A DNA stretch of 64,000 nucleotides, from contig CAVQVT010000013.1 in the NCBI GenBank assembly GCA_963717255.1, positions 62,001-126,000 of the forward strand. Direction: 5' to 3'. A program made the position numbers and the translations under genes. The notes beneath the pieces were generated by a model. The model was not told the origin of the DNA. It did not search any database and saw nothing but the letters and a program-made list of their open reading frames with translations. Below are positions 8,200-17,295 of the stretch, piece after piece; position 1 is the stretch's first letter; each line of letters begins with the position of its first letter. This DNA is from CAIYQJ01 sp963717255 (lineage in GTDB: Bacteria; Chloroflexota; Limnocylindria; Limnocylindrales; CSP1-4).

Positions 8200-9612
8200 C
8201 TACGTCTCCGGCCCCTGGCCCGCCGGGCCTGCGGACCCTTCACTGCGAAGACGCCGCGCCGTCGTCGCTACAAGCGCGAGGTCCGATCGGCGCAGCAGCA
8301 GCGTCTCGCGCACCCCGACGCGCGAGTGGTGGACGAAGAACCAGAGCATGGCGAGGGCGGCCGCGGTGTACGAGACCGAGCTCGCGAGCGCCGCTCCCTC
8401 GATGCCCACGGCGGGGATAAGCAGCAGGTCGAGGGGGGCCGTCACGGCGAGGCCCACCAGCGAAACGACCATGACGTGCGCCGGCCGCCCGATGCCCGTG
8501 ACGAATGACCCCAGAACATTCACGACCGAGAACGCGACCACGCCCGGCAGAAGCAGGAGGAGCGGGGTGACCGAGGGAGCGAACCGGCTGCCGAACAGGA
8601 GCGGGATCGCGACGGGGGAGATGACCGCGAGCACCAGCGTGCCCACGATCGTCGCGCCCAGCGCGATGCGGCACACCCGCGCCGTTTCCGAGCTACGCTC
8701 GGCCCTGTCCTCGCTCGAGGCGACGCGAGGGAACAGCACGACCGAGGCCGCGTTGGAGAGGAGCCAGAGCATCTGGCCGAGCGAGACGGCGAGGGCGTAC
8801 AGCCCGACGTCGGTGACGGTGAGGAAGAACCCGACCAGGAACAGGTCGAGTCGGAAGCTCAGAAACTGGGCGAGCTGGGACCCGTATGCGGGGGCCGCGA
8901 ACCGGCCGATCTCGCGCATCTCGTTGGCGCTCGGCCGCTCACCCTCGTCGTCCGGGAGCGCCGTCGCGAAGAGGATCACCAGACCCGCGGCGGCCGCCGC
9001 TCCTGCCCAGACCAGGGGGACCGCGGGCGGGGCCTGACCGGCCTGCAGGAACGCCGCCGCGACGGCGACGACGGCGACGAGGATCAGCACCCTGCCCGCG
9101 AGATCGCGCACGTTCGCAGCGATGAAGAGCTGCCGACCAACGAGGATCGCGCGCTCGTGGGACCCGATGATCGTGAACGTGAACAGGAGCGCGATGGGCA
9201 GGACCAGGGCGGTGCCGGTGCCGCTCGCGAGGAACGCCGGCGCCAGCGGCGTGAGCGAGACCACGAGCAGGACCACCGCCGCCGCGGCGCCCTGCACCAC
9301 CGCGATCGCCGAGAGTCGGACGAGCAGATGCCGCGCGCCCCTGCCGCCTTTCGCGATCACATACCCGAGGCCGCTCGGGAGAGCCAGGCCCAGGGCAGCC
9401 ACGAGGAGCCCGACCGTCGCGATCGACAGGTCGTAGCCGCCTTTGCCGTCGGGTCCCGCGGTCCGGGCGAGCAGGACGCTCGTGCCGAAGCCGACGACCA
9501 ACATGGCGACGTACGTCCCGAACGTGTGGACCGCCGAAGTCGCCGCCGATGGCGACCCGGGGTCTGCCGCGGGTGGCGTCGCCGGTTCTGCCGCCGATCG
9601 AGGGGCTGTCAC
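8200..9612 (-). CDS. Wzx-type polysaccharide flippase (MOP superfamily)
   Basis: 470 residues with about 12-14 transmembrane helices and the MOP/Wzx N-terminal pattern TFGTYVAMLVVGFGTSVLLARTAGP, including the conserved LAR after helix 1. It moves lipid-linked oligosaccharide across the cytoplasmic membrane. A 35-residue Pro/Ala/Ser-rich tail precedes helix 1. Start GTG 9612 overlaps the stop of the upstream sugar transferase (GTGA) and is preceded by GGAGGGGAG, so the two genes are translationally coupled. An oligosaccharide exporter is the simplest role; a lipid II flippase of the MurJ type is less likely given the neighbours. Confidence 0.83.
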   Translation of the reverse strand: MTAPRSAAEPATPPAADPGSPSAATSAVHTFGTYVAMLVVGFGTSVLLARTAGPDGKGGYDLSIATVGLLVAALGLALPSGLGYVIAKGGRGARHLLVRLSAIAVVQGAAAAVVLLVVSLTPLAPAFLASGTGTALVLPIALLFTFTIIGSHERAILVGRQLFIAANVRDLAGRVLILVAVVAVAAAFLQAGQAPPAVPLVWAGAAAAAGLVILFATALPDDEGERPSANEMREIGRFAAPAYGSQLAQFLSFRLDLFLVGFFLTVTDVGLYALAVSLGQMLWLLSNAASVVLFPRVASSEDRAERSSETARVCRIALGATIVGTLVLAVISPVAIPLLFGSRFAPSVTPLLLLLPGVVAFSVVNVLGSFVTGIGRPAHVMVVSLVGLAVTAPLDLLLIPAVGIEGAALASSVSYTAAALAMLWFFVHHSRVGVRETLLLRRSDLALVATTARRLRSEGSAGPAGQGPET

Positions 9613-11003
9613 CTCCCCTCCAGGGCCGCCGGGATCGTCTTCGCCATGATCTTGACGTCCAGCCAGAGCGACCAGCGGTCGATGTAGTCGAGGTCCAGGC
9701 TCGCCCGCCGCTCGAAGGAGTCGTCCCGGCGCGCGGTCACCTGCCAGAGGCCGGTGATCCCCGGCTTCATCGAGAGCCGGCGGCGGTGCCAGACATCGTA
9801 GCCCTCCACCTCGCGCGGGGGCGCGGGGCGCGGGCCCACGAGGGACATCTCGCCGCGCAGCACGTTCCACAGCTGGGGGAGCTCGTCGATGCTCGTCCGC
9901 CGGAGGAAGCGCCCCGGCGGGGTGACGCGCGGGTCGTCGTCGAGCTTGAATGCGCGCGGGTCGGCGAGGGCGACGAGCTCCGCGTACCGCGCCTCCGCGT
10001 CCTTCACCATCGTCCGGAACTTGATGGCGACGAACGGCCTGCCGTGGAGGCCCACCCGGACCTGGCGGAACAGGACCGGCGACCCATCGAACGACCGGAT
10101 CCAGATGGCGATCGCGAGCGCGAGCGGCGCGAGGAGCACGAGGGAGACCGCCGACACGAGGATGTCGATCGCCCGCTTCAGCGCGAGCCCCACCAGCCGG
10201 TCCGGTCCGGAGACGAGCGAGAAGACGGGGACGCCGTCGAGGTCCTCCACGCGGCCCTGCGCGAACGCGCGATCGAGCACGTCCATGGGCACGCGGACGA
10301 TCTTGCCCTCCTCCATCGCGATGCCGGCGATCGCGTCCACGAGCTCCCACATGGAGAAGGGGAGGCAGATCGCCACCTCGTCCACGACGTTGTGGTGGAG
10401 CACGTCCTGCAGGTCCTCGAGCCGGCCGAGGAGAGGCCAGTCCGCGGGGATCGGGTGGTGTCGTTCGTCGTCCAGGAAGCCGGCGACGCGGAGCCCCAGC
10501 GCGCGGTTCGCCGCGATCTGCTCCGCGAAGTGCCGCCCGCGCGGTCCCGCGCCGACGACCAGGACGTAGCGCGCGTTCATCCCGCGGAACCGGATCGACT
10601 CGAACGCGCGCCGGAGGATCGCCCGCACCGCGAGCGTGAGGACGGCCAGGATCGGGAAGAGGAAGAGGAGGAAGAGGCGGCTGACGTCCGGGAGCTTGAA
10701 GAAGAAGAGGAAGGAGAGGGACAGGAGCGCCATGACGATCGTGGCGCGGGCGATGTCCTTCGTCTCCGACCAGATCGACCAGCGTGCTCGGAGCCGGTAG
10801 AGCCCGTGGAACCAGAGCACCGCGACCCAGCCGGCCGAGAAGATGGCGAGGAAGGCGACGGGCTCCCGGACGGCCTGGCGCCAGTAGACGGCCCAGTCCG
10901 CGCCGAACCGGAGGTACGACAGCCCAAGGAGGACGGCCGCCGCCAGCGCCGCGTCGACGGCGACGAGGGTGACCTGGAGGGCGCGACCGTGGCGGCGGAT
11001 CAT
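9609..11003 (-). CDS. Polyprenyl-phosphate hexose-1-phosphate transferase (WbaP/GumD-like)
   Basis: 464 residues. Four N-terminal helices are followed by a CoA-binding-like Rossmann region (YVLVVGAGPRGRHFAEQ, about residue 145) and a C-terminal bacterial sugar transferase domain (about 270-460). That domain shows the reentrant helix KRAIDILVSAVSLVLLAPL, IKFRTM, RRTSIDELPQLWNVLRG, SLVGPRPA and KPGITGLWQV. It starts glycan assembly by moving sugar-1-phosphate from a UDP-sugar to undecaprenyl phosphate. A TACGAT box 11 nt upstream of ATG 11003 is a candidate -10. It is first in a two-gene unit with the flippase, and 68 bp separate it from the multiheme gene upstream. Confidence 0.88.
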   Translation of the reverse strand: MIRRHGRALQVTLVAVDAALAAAVLLGLSYLRFGADWAVYWRQAVREPVAFLAIFSAGWVAVLWFHGLYRLRARWSIWSETKDIARATIVMALLSLSFLFFFKLPDVSRLFLLFLFPILAVLTLAVRAILRRAFESIRFRGMNARYVLVVGAGPRGRHFAEQIAANRALGLRVAGFLDDERHHPIPADWPLLGRLEDLQDVLHHNVVDEVAICLPFSMWELVDAIAGIAMEEGKIVRVPMDVLDRAFAQGRVEDLDGVPVFSLVSGPDRLVGLALKRAIDILVSAVSLVLLAPLALAIAIWIRSFDGSPVLFRQVRVGLHGRPFVAIKFRTMVKDAEARYAELVALADPRAFKLDDDPRVTPPGRFLRRTSIDELPQLWNVLRGEMSLVGPRPAPPREVEGYDVWHRRRLSMKPGITGLWQVTARRDDSFERRASLDLDYIDRWSLWLDVKIMAKTIPAALEGR

Positions 11004-11071
11004 GGGCGTCGGTCATCGTAGCGGACGCGCCATGCGGCCACGGAGAGACGGACGGCCGCGCCGCCCATCCG

Positions 11072-14000
11072 TCAGTACTTGGTCGACAGGTGGACCTTCC
11101 CGTGGCAGGTCAGCGTGCAGCTGCCGCCCTGCGGGTCGATCGGGTCCTTCAGCCACGCATCCAGGCCCAGCGGCTTCCCGTCCACCCCGGTGACGTCCGG
11201 CGCGAAGTTCACGAGGCCGGTGTACGTCCCCTGGTCGCCCACCTTGGCCTGGGTGGAGTGCGTCCGGAAGTGGCACTCGCTGCAGATCGCATTCCCGGAG
11301 CCGGCTCCGATCGCGGCCCCGTGCCCGTCCTGGCACGGTGTCCCGCCGGGGTTCGTCCCGGCGCCGTGGTCGATCTCCGTGTCCGTGCACGTCCCGGGGT
11401 TCATGCCGGTCGCCAGGCCGGAGATGTGGTTGCCGTGGATCCCGAACGCGGTGTCCGACCGCCGGTTGCCGGAGACCGCCGTGAACGGCGCCGTGGAATG
11501 GCAGCTGAAGCAGAGCGCGAAGTCGCCGAGGTCCGCCGGCAGGTCCACGTCCTCCGCGTACGTCTTGAGCTCGCGGTCGCGGTACGGCTGGATGAGCAGC
11601 CCCCGGTTCGCGCTCGCGTGGACCGGGAGGTCGCCGCCCGCGTCCGGCCTGGTCCCCGCCGTCATCGACCCGTGGCACTGCGTGCAGCGGACGGTGCTCT
11701 GGCTGGTGAACGTGCTCCAGAGGCGGTAGGTGTTCCCCGTCTCGGCCACGTCCGTGCAGCTCCCTGACAGGCTGCAGTCCATGAACGGCGAGTCGTTCGT
11801 GCCCTTCGCCTCGACCGGGTGGTACGAGGTGTTGGCCGGGTTCAGCTCGCGGCCCTTGTCCAGTGCCCACCAGGACGGGTGAGCCGGGTCGCGCGACGGC
11901 AGCGTGGTGTACCCGGAATGGCACTTGAAGCAGAGCTCGTACTCGCGGTCGATCTTCGCGGTGGTCGCCGGCGGGAGGTCGAGCCAGCCGTAGGCGGGGG
12001 CGGCGCCCTCGGGCCCGTTGGTGACACGGACGGCCGATGCGAGGCCCACGGCGCCCGACGCGGTCCACCCGGTCGCGGTCTCCATGCTGGGGTCGTCCGT
12101 GGTCAGCGTGGGCGAGTGCGGGTTGTGGCAGTCGGTGCATTCGGAGCGGCGGTTGAGCGTTCCCTTGAACTGCTCCAGGTGCGGGTCGGCGGGCTCGTCA
12201 AGCGTCAGCCCTGTCTCGTGGGTGTAGTAGGACGCCGTCGCGGCGTCGTTGGGCGTGGCGGCCGCGTACTGGGCCCCGGTGCTCAGCGGCGCGCCGGTCC
12301 CGTTGTGGCAGGTGAGGCAGATGGTGCTGGCCGTGATGTCCGACTGGCCGGCGAGCGGCACGTCGAGTCCCACGGCCGCCTTGATCGCGGCACCGGCGAT
12401 CGACCCGGTGGACGCCGCCGCCTCGGTCGTGACGAGGCTCGACTCCGCCGCGGCGTGCGTCCGGTGGCAGATGGCGCACGTGTCCGTCGTCAGCGACATG
12501 TCCGCGTGCACGTGGGATGGCGACGGGCCGGCCGCTGCGCTGACGGACGCCGCCCGCAAGGAGTAGCCCACCGGCGCCTGGGCGAGCGCGGCGATGCGCT
12601 CGGCCTCGGAGGGCTTCATGGTGCCCGGCGAGACACCAGGCTCCGGGTTCGGCGCGAGCTCCACCGTCGCGACGGCGGAAGGCTCGATCGGCGCGGCATC
12701 GTCGGTCAGGCGCAGGTCGTAGGCGGTGGCCCAGTCGGCCCAGACAGTGGGACGGACACTGAACTCCACCTCCGTCCAGCCGTCGGCGGTCAGCGTGACC
12801 TGCGTCGCCGGGTTCATGCCCAGTGCGTGGACGCCCGTGGAGAACGGGCCGGCCGGCGCGCCGGTCCTCGTGCCAGACTCGCCGATGGGCGCACCGTGCA
12901 CCTTGTAGTCGGCGGACTCCGTCGCCACGTAGAAGCGCGCAATGCCCACCGCGACGTCCGCCCCGGGAAGCGTGACCCAATCGCCGCGCGATGCGACGGT
13001 GGGCGCGGCCAGGCCCGCGATCGGAAGGCCGGCGAGGGTGATCGACTCGACGTCCTGGTACTGGAGCAGCGGCGTCATCGTCACCGGGACCGAGTCCGGG
13101 TTCTCGACGCGGAAGCGCACGCGCAGGACGTCGAACTTCTCGACGCCGGACAGCGACGCGTCGTCCGTCCCGTACGTCGCGTCCTTCGTCTTCGGGTCCA
13201 CGCGTCCGAGCACCCTGCGCTCGATGACGACCTTGGGGGCGACGAGGATCGCGTGCGGCTCAGCGCGGTAGGCCGGCGCCCGGCGCTGCGTGACGCGCGC
13301 GGTGAACGTGCCCGTGGACGCCGGGCCGCCTCCCGACCCCGCCGTGGGCGCCACGAGGACGAGCGTCTTCGCGAGCACGTCGCCTGCGCCAACGAGGTCC
13401 GGCTGCCAGGTCAGCTCGCCGGTCTTCGGGTCCATGGTGGCGCCGTCCGCGTCCTGGAGGGTCCAGTCGGCGGGGACCGTGGCGTGGAGCATGCCGGTCC
13501 GCATGTCGCCGTCCGGCCGTGCGGAGACCGTCACGCGGACCGTGGTCCCCGGGTCCACGCGGTGGCGGCCGGCGGACGGCGCGTCACTCGCGATCGTGAT
13601 GGCCACGCTCGGCGCGGCCGGCTTCCCGATCACCCCGAAGGTGCCGGGCGCGTCGATCGAGGCGGAGAGCGACGTGATCTCGGCGGTCTCCGGGTCGGTC
13701 GTGCGGCCGGTCGTGAGGATCCGCCACGCGCCATCAGGGCCGATCTCGGCGATCCGGAGCGAGGAGCCGACGATCCCGGAGAGGTCGAGGGTCTTCGTGT
13801 GGACGACCATCCGGGCCGGGACGCCGAAGCTGGTGACGTCGCCCTTGGTGGGGACCCCGATGGCGCGGAGGACGAACGCCTCCACCGGCGGGATCTCCGC
13901 GTAGTCCGGTCCCATCGTGGGGGTGATGGAGAACCGGGTCGCGAACTGGAGCGCGCCGGACGGGAGGATCAGATCCACGTGGCCCAGCTCCACGGTGCCG

Positions 14001-14503
14001 CCGTTCTCGTCCGCGACGCCGGGCGGGAGCGAGGGCGCGGGGGTGGCACTCGGCGCGGGCGTGGCCGTGGGCGCCGGGCTGTCGCTCGGCGCGGGCGTGG
14101 CCGTGGGCGCCGGGCTGTCGCTCGGGGCTGGCGTGGCCGTGGGCGCGGGGCTGTCGGTGGGGGCAGGGGAGTCCGTGGGCGCCGGGGACGGCGTCGGGTC
14201 GGGCGCCGGCGTCGGCGTGGGATCCGGCGCGGGAGTCGGATCCGGCGCTGGGGAGGGCGTCGGGTCGAGCGCGGGCGTGGGATCGGGCGCCGGGGTCGGC
14301 TCGGCAGCGGGCAGCAGGCCGGGGGCCGCGGGGGCGGCGCCTGGTGCGGTGCTCGATGCGGCGGATGCGCCGCCGTGCGCCGTGAGCGCGACGACGGGGC
14401 CGGGGCCGACGGGCCCGAAGGCGAGTGTGAAGCCGGTCACCAGCGTGACGGCGATGACGAACGGCCGCGTGGCGTTCCCCCCCACGTGTCCGCGTCGAGT
14501 CAT
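11072..14503 (-). CDS. Large secreted multiheme c-type cytochrome with Pro/Thr stalk and Ig-like domains
   Basis: 1143 residues. An N-terminal hydrophobic helix (residues about 12-33) acts as signal or anchor. Residues about 65-155 form a stalk of PAPDPTP and PAPTATPAPSDS repeats. Residues about 160-640 are beta-rich, first a ZU5-like block (LILPSGALQF, then APGTFGVIGKP), then Ig-like strands. The C-terminal part carries seven CXXCH motifs (CAICH, CLTCH, CTDCH, CFKCH, CTQCH, CFSCH, CSECH) and a final CTLTCH, which is CX3CH. ATG 14503 is chosen because the preceding residues are antisense-like and the helix follows at once. It is the last gene of the TPR-NHL-cytochrome run. I infer a wall-spanning electron carrier. 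The terminal electron acceptor is unknown. Confidence 0.8.
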   Translation of the reverse strand: MTRRGHVGGNATRPFVIAVTLVTGFTLAFGPVGPGPVVALTAHGGASAASSTAPGAAPAAPGLLPAAEPTPAPDPTPALDPTPSPAPDPTPAPDPTPTPAPDPTPSPAPTDSPAPTDSPAPTATPAPSDSPAPTATPAPSDSPAPTATPAPSATPAPSLPPGVADENGGTVELGHVDLILPSGALQFATRFSITPTMGPDYAEIPPVEAFVLRAIGVPTKGDVTSFGVPARMVVHTKTLDLSGIVGSSLRIAEIGPDGAWRILTTGRTTDPETAEITSLSASIDAPGTFGVIGKPAAPSVAITIASDAPSAGRHRVDPGTTVRVTVSARPDGDMRTGMLHATVPADWTLQDADGATMDPKTGELTWQPDLVGAGDVLAKTLVLVAPTAGSGGGPASTGTFTARVTQRRAPAYRAEPHAILVAPKVVIERRVLGRVDPKTKDATYGTDDASLSGVEKFDVLRVRFRVENPDSVPVTMTPLLQYQDVESITLAGLPIAGLAAPTVASRGDWVTLPGADVAVGIARFYVATESADYKVHGAPIGESGTRTGAPAGPFSTGVHALGMNPATQVTLTADGWTEVEFSVRPTVWADWATAYDLRLTDDAAPIEPSAVATVELAPNPEPGVSPGTMKPSEAERIAALAQAPVGYSLRAASVSAAAGPSPSHVHADMSLTTDTCAICHRTHAAAESSLVTTEAAASTGSIAGAAIKAAVGLDVPLAGQSDITASTICLTCHNGTGAPLSTGAQYAAATPNDAATASYYTHETGLTLDEPADPHLEQFKGTLNRRSECTDCHNPHSPTLTTDDPSMETATGWTASGAVGLASAVRVTNGPEGAAPAYGWLDLPPATTAKIDREYELCFKCHSGYTTLPSRDPAHPSWWALDKGRELNPANTSYHPVEAKGTNDSPFMDCSLSGSCTDVAETGNTYRLWSTFTSQSTVRCTQCHGSMTAGTRPDAGGDLPVHASANRGLLIQPYRDRELKTYAEDVDLPADLGDFALCFSCHSTAPFTAVSGNRRSDTAFGIHGNHISGLATGMNPGTCTDTEIDHGAGTNPGGTPCQDGHGAAIGAGSGNAICSECHFRTHSTQAKVGDQGTYTGLVNFAPDVTGVDGKPLGLDAWLKDPIDPQGGSCTLTCHGKVHLSTKY
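14037..14300. repeat. Tandem repeats encoding the Pro/Thr/Ser stalk
   Basis: Three nearly identical 36-bp units lie at 14053-14160, encoding APTATPAPSDSP. Shorter degenerate PAPDPTP units continue to about 14300. They lie within the large multiheme gene and would give an extended, length-variable spacer between the membrane helix and the heme domain. Such repeats are prone to slippage. Confidence 0.85.
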
Positions 14504-14602
14504 GAGAGACCAGTCCGTTCTGTGGTGGTGCGGTGGGACGCTGTCACTGGATCGAGGTGGCCGGTGGTGGCCGCCGAAGCGGCCACCACGGACCATCGTG
14601 TG

Positions 14603-15847
14603 CTACGGGACGAGCGGGACCGGCACCGGACCGGCCGTGTCGCCTCCGACCTTGGTGTTCGTCGGGTCGTGGCAGGCCTGGCAGGTGCCGCGGTTGTCGA
14701 CCTTCAGCAGGAAGCTGCTGTTGGAGATCGTCGTGGCGTCGCCGGGGACCACCTCGAACGCGGACGAGTAGTCGCCCGTCATCGCGGCGTTCGAGCCGTG
14801 GGCCACGTGGCACGTGGTGCACGGCTTGTTGCTCGACGTCGGGTGGCGATACGTGAACGGGAAGGACGTGCCCGTGCTGTTGTTGTACGCGCCCTCGCCG
14901 CTCGGGTACGTGACGATGCTCGTACCAGTGCTGGTCGTCGTGGTGAGCCGCGTGTGGCACGTGGCGCACCAGGCGTTCATCTGGTAGTTGAACCGTGCCG
15001 TCCCGGTGTTGATGCCGTTCGGGGCGTCATCGCCGTTCGAGCCGGTGGTGGTGACGTTCCACGGCACGCGCCGGTGGAGGTAGTCGCCGGCCGTCGCGCC
15101 GTAGCTCGTCACCTGGCTCGCGAGGAGCGAGTTGGCGGGCGGGAACAGCTGGATGACGGTGTAGTTGCGCGCGTCGCCGGCCGGCGGCAGGGCCGCGTCG
15201 GTGACGGTGATGCCCGCGGTCGGCGGCACGAAGCCACCCGCCGTGGAGCTGATCGGGATCGCGTTCAGGATCCGGTAGGCCCCGTTGCCGTGCGGGTTGT
15301 GGCACGTGGTGCACTCGACGTCCACCGACGCGCCGATCCCCGCGGCGGTGCCGTTGCCCCAGGCGGGGCCCACGCCACCGTGCACGGAGGTCACGTTCCC
15401 GGCGGTCGCCGAGACCGGGACCTTCGCGAGCTGGGAGTACTGCGGGGGCGGGCCAGCGCTACGCACGTACGTGATGCGATAGGTCGCACCCGACGCGATG
15501 CGCGCCTGGACGAACCCGCCGTTGCGGAGCGCGCCGAGGGCGGCCCCGCGGCCGGTCCCGCCGGTCCCGGTCGGGGTGTACTGCTGGCCGGTCTCGACGT
15601 CCGTCGTGGCCCCGATGCCGGCGGCACCGTGGCAGGCCAGACAGAACGCCTCGCCCTCATCCTCGATGAGGAGGAGCGCGCCCTGCGCGGTGTGCGCGCG
15701 ATGGCACCCGGCGCAGGAGTCGGCGTTGATGCCGCCGGATCCGTTGTTGATGGCTGCGACGTGCGGTCCGCCGTCCGCGAAGACGGGGATCGCGGCAAGG
15801 AACAGCCAGACGGCGCCGCCTGCGAGCAGGAGCGTCAGTCGCCTCAC
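14603..15847 (-). CDS. Exported six-heme c-type cytochrome (paralog 2)
   Basis: 414 residues with a Sec signal (VRRLTLLLAGGAVWLFLAAIP, cleavage near AFA/VFA-D) and six CXXCH motifs: CAGCH with following RAH, CLACH, CTTCH with NPHG, CATCH, CTTCH with VAHG, and CQACH. The frame is open from GTG 15856, but GTG 15847 has AGGAGG eight bases upstream and matches the start of the neighbouring paralog, so I prefer it. Doubled CXXCH spacing resembles the doubled-CXXCH/cytochrome c3 superfamily. It should sit outside the membrane and relay electrons. It is about 100 bp upstream of the large multiheme gene and 167 bp downstream of its paralog. Confidence 0.82.
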   Translation of the reverse strand: MRRLTLLLAGGAVWLFLAAIPVFADGGPHVAAINNGSGGINADSCAGCHRAHTAQGALLLIEDEGEAFCLACHGAAGIGATTDVETGQQYTPTGTGGTGRGAALGALRNGGFVQARIASGATYRITYVRSAGPPPQYSQLAKVPVSATAGNVTSVHGGVGPAWGNGTAAGIGASVDVECTTCHNPHGNGAYRILNAIPISSTAGGFVPPTAGITVTDAALPPAGDARNYTVIQLFPPANSLLASQVTSYGATAGDYLHRRVPWNVTTTGSNGDDAPNGINTGTARFNYQMNAWCATCHTRLTTTTSTGTSIVTYPSGEGAYNNSTGTSFPFTYRHPTSSNKPCTTCHVAHGSNAAMTGDYSSAFEVVPGDATTISNSSFLLKVDNRGTCQACHDPTNTKVGGDTAGPVPVPLVP

Positions 15848-15852
15848 TGTCC
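15787..15852 (-). repeat. 66-bp direct repeat, copy at 5' end of the second six-heme gene
   Basis: These 66 bases are identical to 17126-17191. They cover the translation start and signal peptide codons. Because even silent positions match, the duplication is recent or kept alike by gene conversion, while the rest of the two genes has diverged. Confidence 0.9.
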
Positions 15853-15984
15853 TCACCTCCTTTCTGGGCTACGTAGCTAGTCGTGTGGAGCCACGAAGAT
15901 GCGGCTCATCGCGCTAGGCCTCCTCCCGGCTCCCCCCTCTCTCCCTTCCGAGCTTCATGCTGTTCTCCGTGTAAGCGTGTGCGA

Positions 15985-16008
15985 GCCGCCGGCCATGCGA
16001 CCGGCGGC
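15985..16008 (-). terminator. Hairpin between the two six-heme genes
   Basis: GCCGCCGG and CCGGCGGC form an 8-bp stem with an 8-nt loop, 5 nt beyond the stop of the upstream cytochrome gene. No U-tract follows. It may attenuate or protect the upstream transcript rather than terminate fully. The remaining 130 bp to the next start contain a purine-rich stretch and the ribosome-binding site. Confidence 0.4.
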
Positions 16009-16013
16009 GACGA

Positions 16014-17186
16014 TCACGGCGTCTGCACGCCCGCCGCGGTGACGGACCCCGTGGGGTCGTGGCACATCTGGCAGGTCCCGCGGTTGTCCAGCTTCAGGAG
16101 CCGGCTGCTGGCGGAGACCGGCGTGCCGCCCGGGTACGGGAACGCACTGGAGTACGACCCGTTCATGACGGCGTTGGAGCCGTGCGCCACGTGGCACTGC
16201 GTGCATTCGGGCACGACCGAGGTGGTGTGCCGGAACGCGAAGATCGCGTCCCCGCTGGGCCCGCCGTCGTAGGTGGCGCTGCCGCCGCCCGCCATGTAGC
16301 GGGTGTGGCAGGTGACGCACCACGCGGTCATCTGCGTCCGGAACGGCGCGGACGGCAGGCCGTTGGGCTTGTCGCCCCGGTTCGCGCCGGTGCAGTTGTT
16401 CCACGGGGTGCAGTACCGCCAGTAGTCGGGCGTGCTGCCGCCCAACTGCGAGATGTACTGGACCGGCGGGTTGGTGTAGTTCCGTGTCTGGCCGCTCGGC
16501 ACGGCGGCCGCGTCGGTCACGTTCGCCGCGCTCACGGGCGGGACGAACGTGGAGCCGGTCGATGCCACCGGGGCCGGGACGGGGTTGAGGATCCGATACT
16601 TGCCGTTGCCGTGCGGGTTGTGGCACGTCGTGCAGGAGATCGAGACGCTGGGGCCAGGGTATGGAGTCGTGGGGAACGTTCCTGTCGTCGCGTTGCCCCA
16701 TGCGATGCCCGGCCCGAAGGCCGTGCCATCGAGGTTCACGTGCCTGGACGTCGTGAGCGAGCCGGTGCTCGCCACCGGGACCAGGCCGGTGAACCCACCC
16801 CCCTTGACCGGGACCTGGAAGGACAGTCGCACCGCGCTCCCGGATCCGATCCGGGCCTGGGCGAAGCCGCCGCTGCGGAGCGCCCCCACGATGCCGCCCG
16901 ACCGATCGATGGCTGCATACTGGATGCCGTCCGCGACGTCCGTCGTCGCCCCGGTGCCCGCGGCACCGTGGCAGACGAGACAGAACGCGGGGCCGTCCTC
17001 CTCGATGAGGAGCATGGCGCCCTGAGCCGTGTGCGCGCGATGGCACCCGGCGCAGGAGTCGGCGTTGATCCCGCCGGATCCGCTGTTGACGGACGCGATG
17101 TGCGGTCCGTTGTCGGCGAACGCCGGGATCGCGGCAAGGAACAGCCAGACGGCGCCGCCTGCGAGCAGGAGCGTCAGTCGCCTCAC
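16014..17186 (-). CDS. Exported six-heme c-type cytochrome (paralog 1)
   Basis: 390 residues, closely related to the next gene. The signal peptide differs at one position (IPAFAD against IPVFAD), and the same six heme sites occur in the same order (CAGCH, CLVCH, CTTCH, CVTCH, CTQCH, CQMCH). The central region differs in length and sequence. GTG 17186 has GGGAGG at a good distance and no sensible start upstream. His residues after several motifs (RAH, NPHG, VAHG) could be distal ligands for bis-His coordination. It is exported and predicted to pass electrons to its paralog and the large multiheme protein. Confidence 0.82.
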   Translation of the reverse strand: MRRLTLLLAGGAVWLFLAAIPAFADNGPHIASVNSGSGGINADSCAGCHRAHTAQGAMLLIEEDGPAFCLVCHGAAGTGATTDVADGIQYAAIDRSGGIVGALRSGGFAQARIGSGSAVRLSFQVPVKGGGFTGLVPVASTGSLTTSRHVNLDGTAFGPGIAWGNATTGTFPTTPYPGPSVSISCTTCHNPHGNGKYRILNPVPAPVASTGSTFVPPVSAANVTDAAAVPSGQTRNYTNPPVQYISQLGGSTPDYWRYCTPWNNCTGANRGDKPNGLPSAPFRTQMTAWCVTCHTRYMAGGGSATYDGGPSGDAIFAFRHTTSVVPECTQCHVAHGSNAVMNGSYSSAFPYPGGTPVSASSRLLKLDNRGTCQMCHDPTGSVTAAGVQTP

Positions 17187-17191
17187 TGTCC
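17126..17191 (-). repeat. 66-bp direct repeat, copy at 5' end of the first six-heme gene
   Basis: Identical to 15787-15852, spanning the start codon and signal peptide region. A second, shorter near-identical block around the CAGCH site is shared at about 15698 and 17036. Confidence 0.9.
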
Positions 17192-17221
17192 CTACCTCCC
17201 TTCTTGTGCTGAGAGATGCCT

Positions 17222-17255
17222 GGGCGGAAGGCCGCCCGTGGGCGGATCGATCCGC
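17222..17255 (-). promoter_or_regulatory. Hairpin and perfect 14-bp palindrome upstream of the first six-heme gene
   Basis: GGGCGG/CCGCCC (17222-17237) forms a short hairpin, and GCGGATCGATCCGC (17242-17255) is a perfect palindrome. They lie in the 109-bp gap between the NHL gene and the cytochrome gene, ahead of its ribosome-binding site. They could be an operator for independent control of the cytochromes or an intercistronic RNA structure. Confidence 0.35.
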
Positions 17256-17295
17256 GTCCTCGTGGGTCCGGTCTCCCTCCTTCCTCCCTTCCGAC

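Noticed and set aside
11819..15880. Very long plus-strand open frame (1353 codons) across the multiheme genes
   Set aside because: It is antisense to genes with clear heme motifs, signal peptides and ribosome-binding sites. Its translation is Arg/Gly/Val noise typical of the complementary frame in GC-rich DNA.
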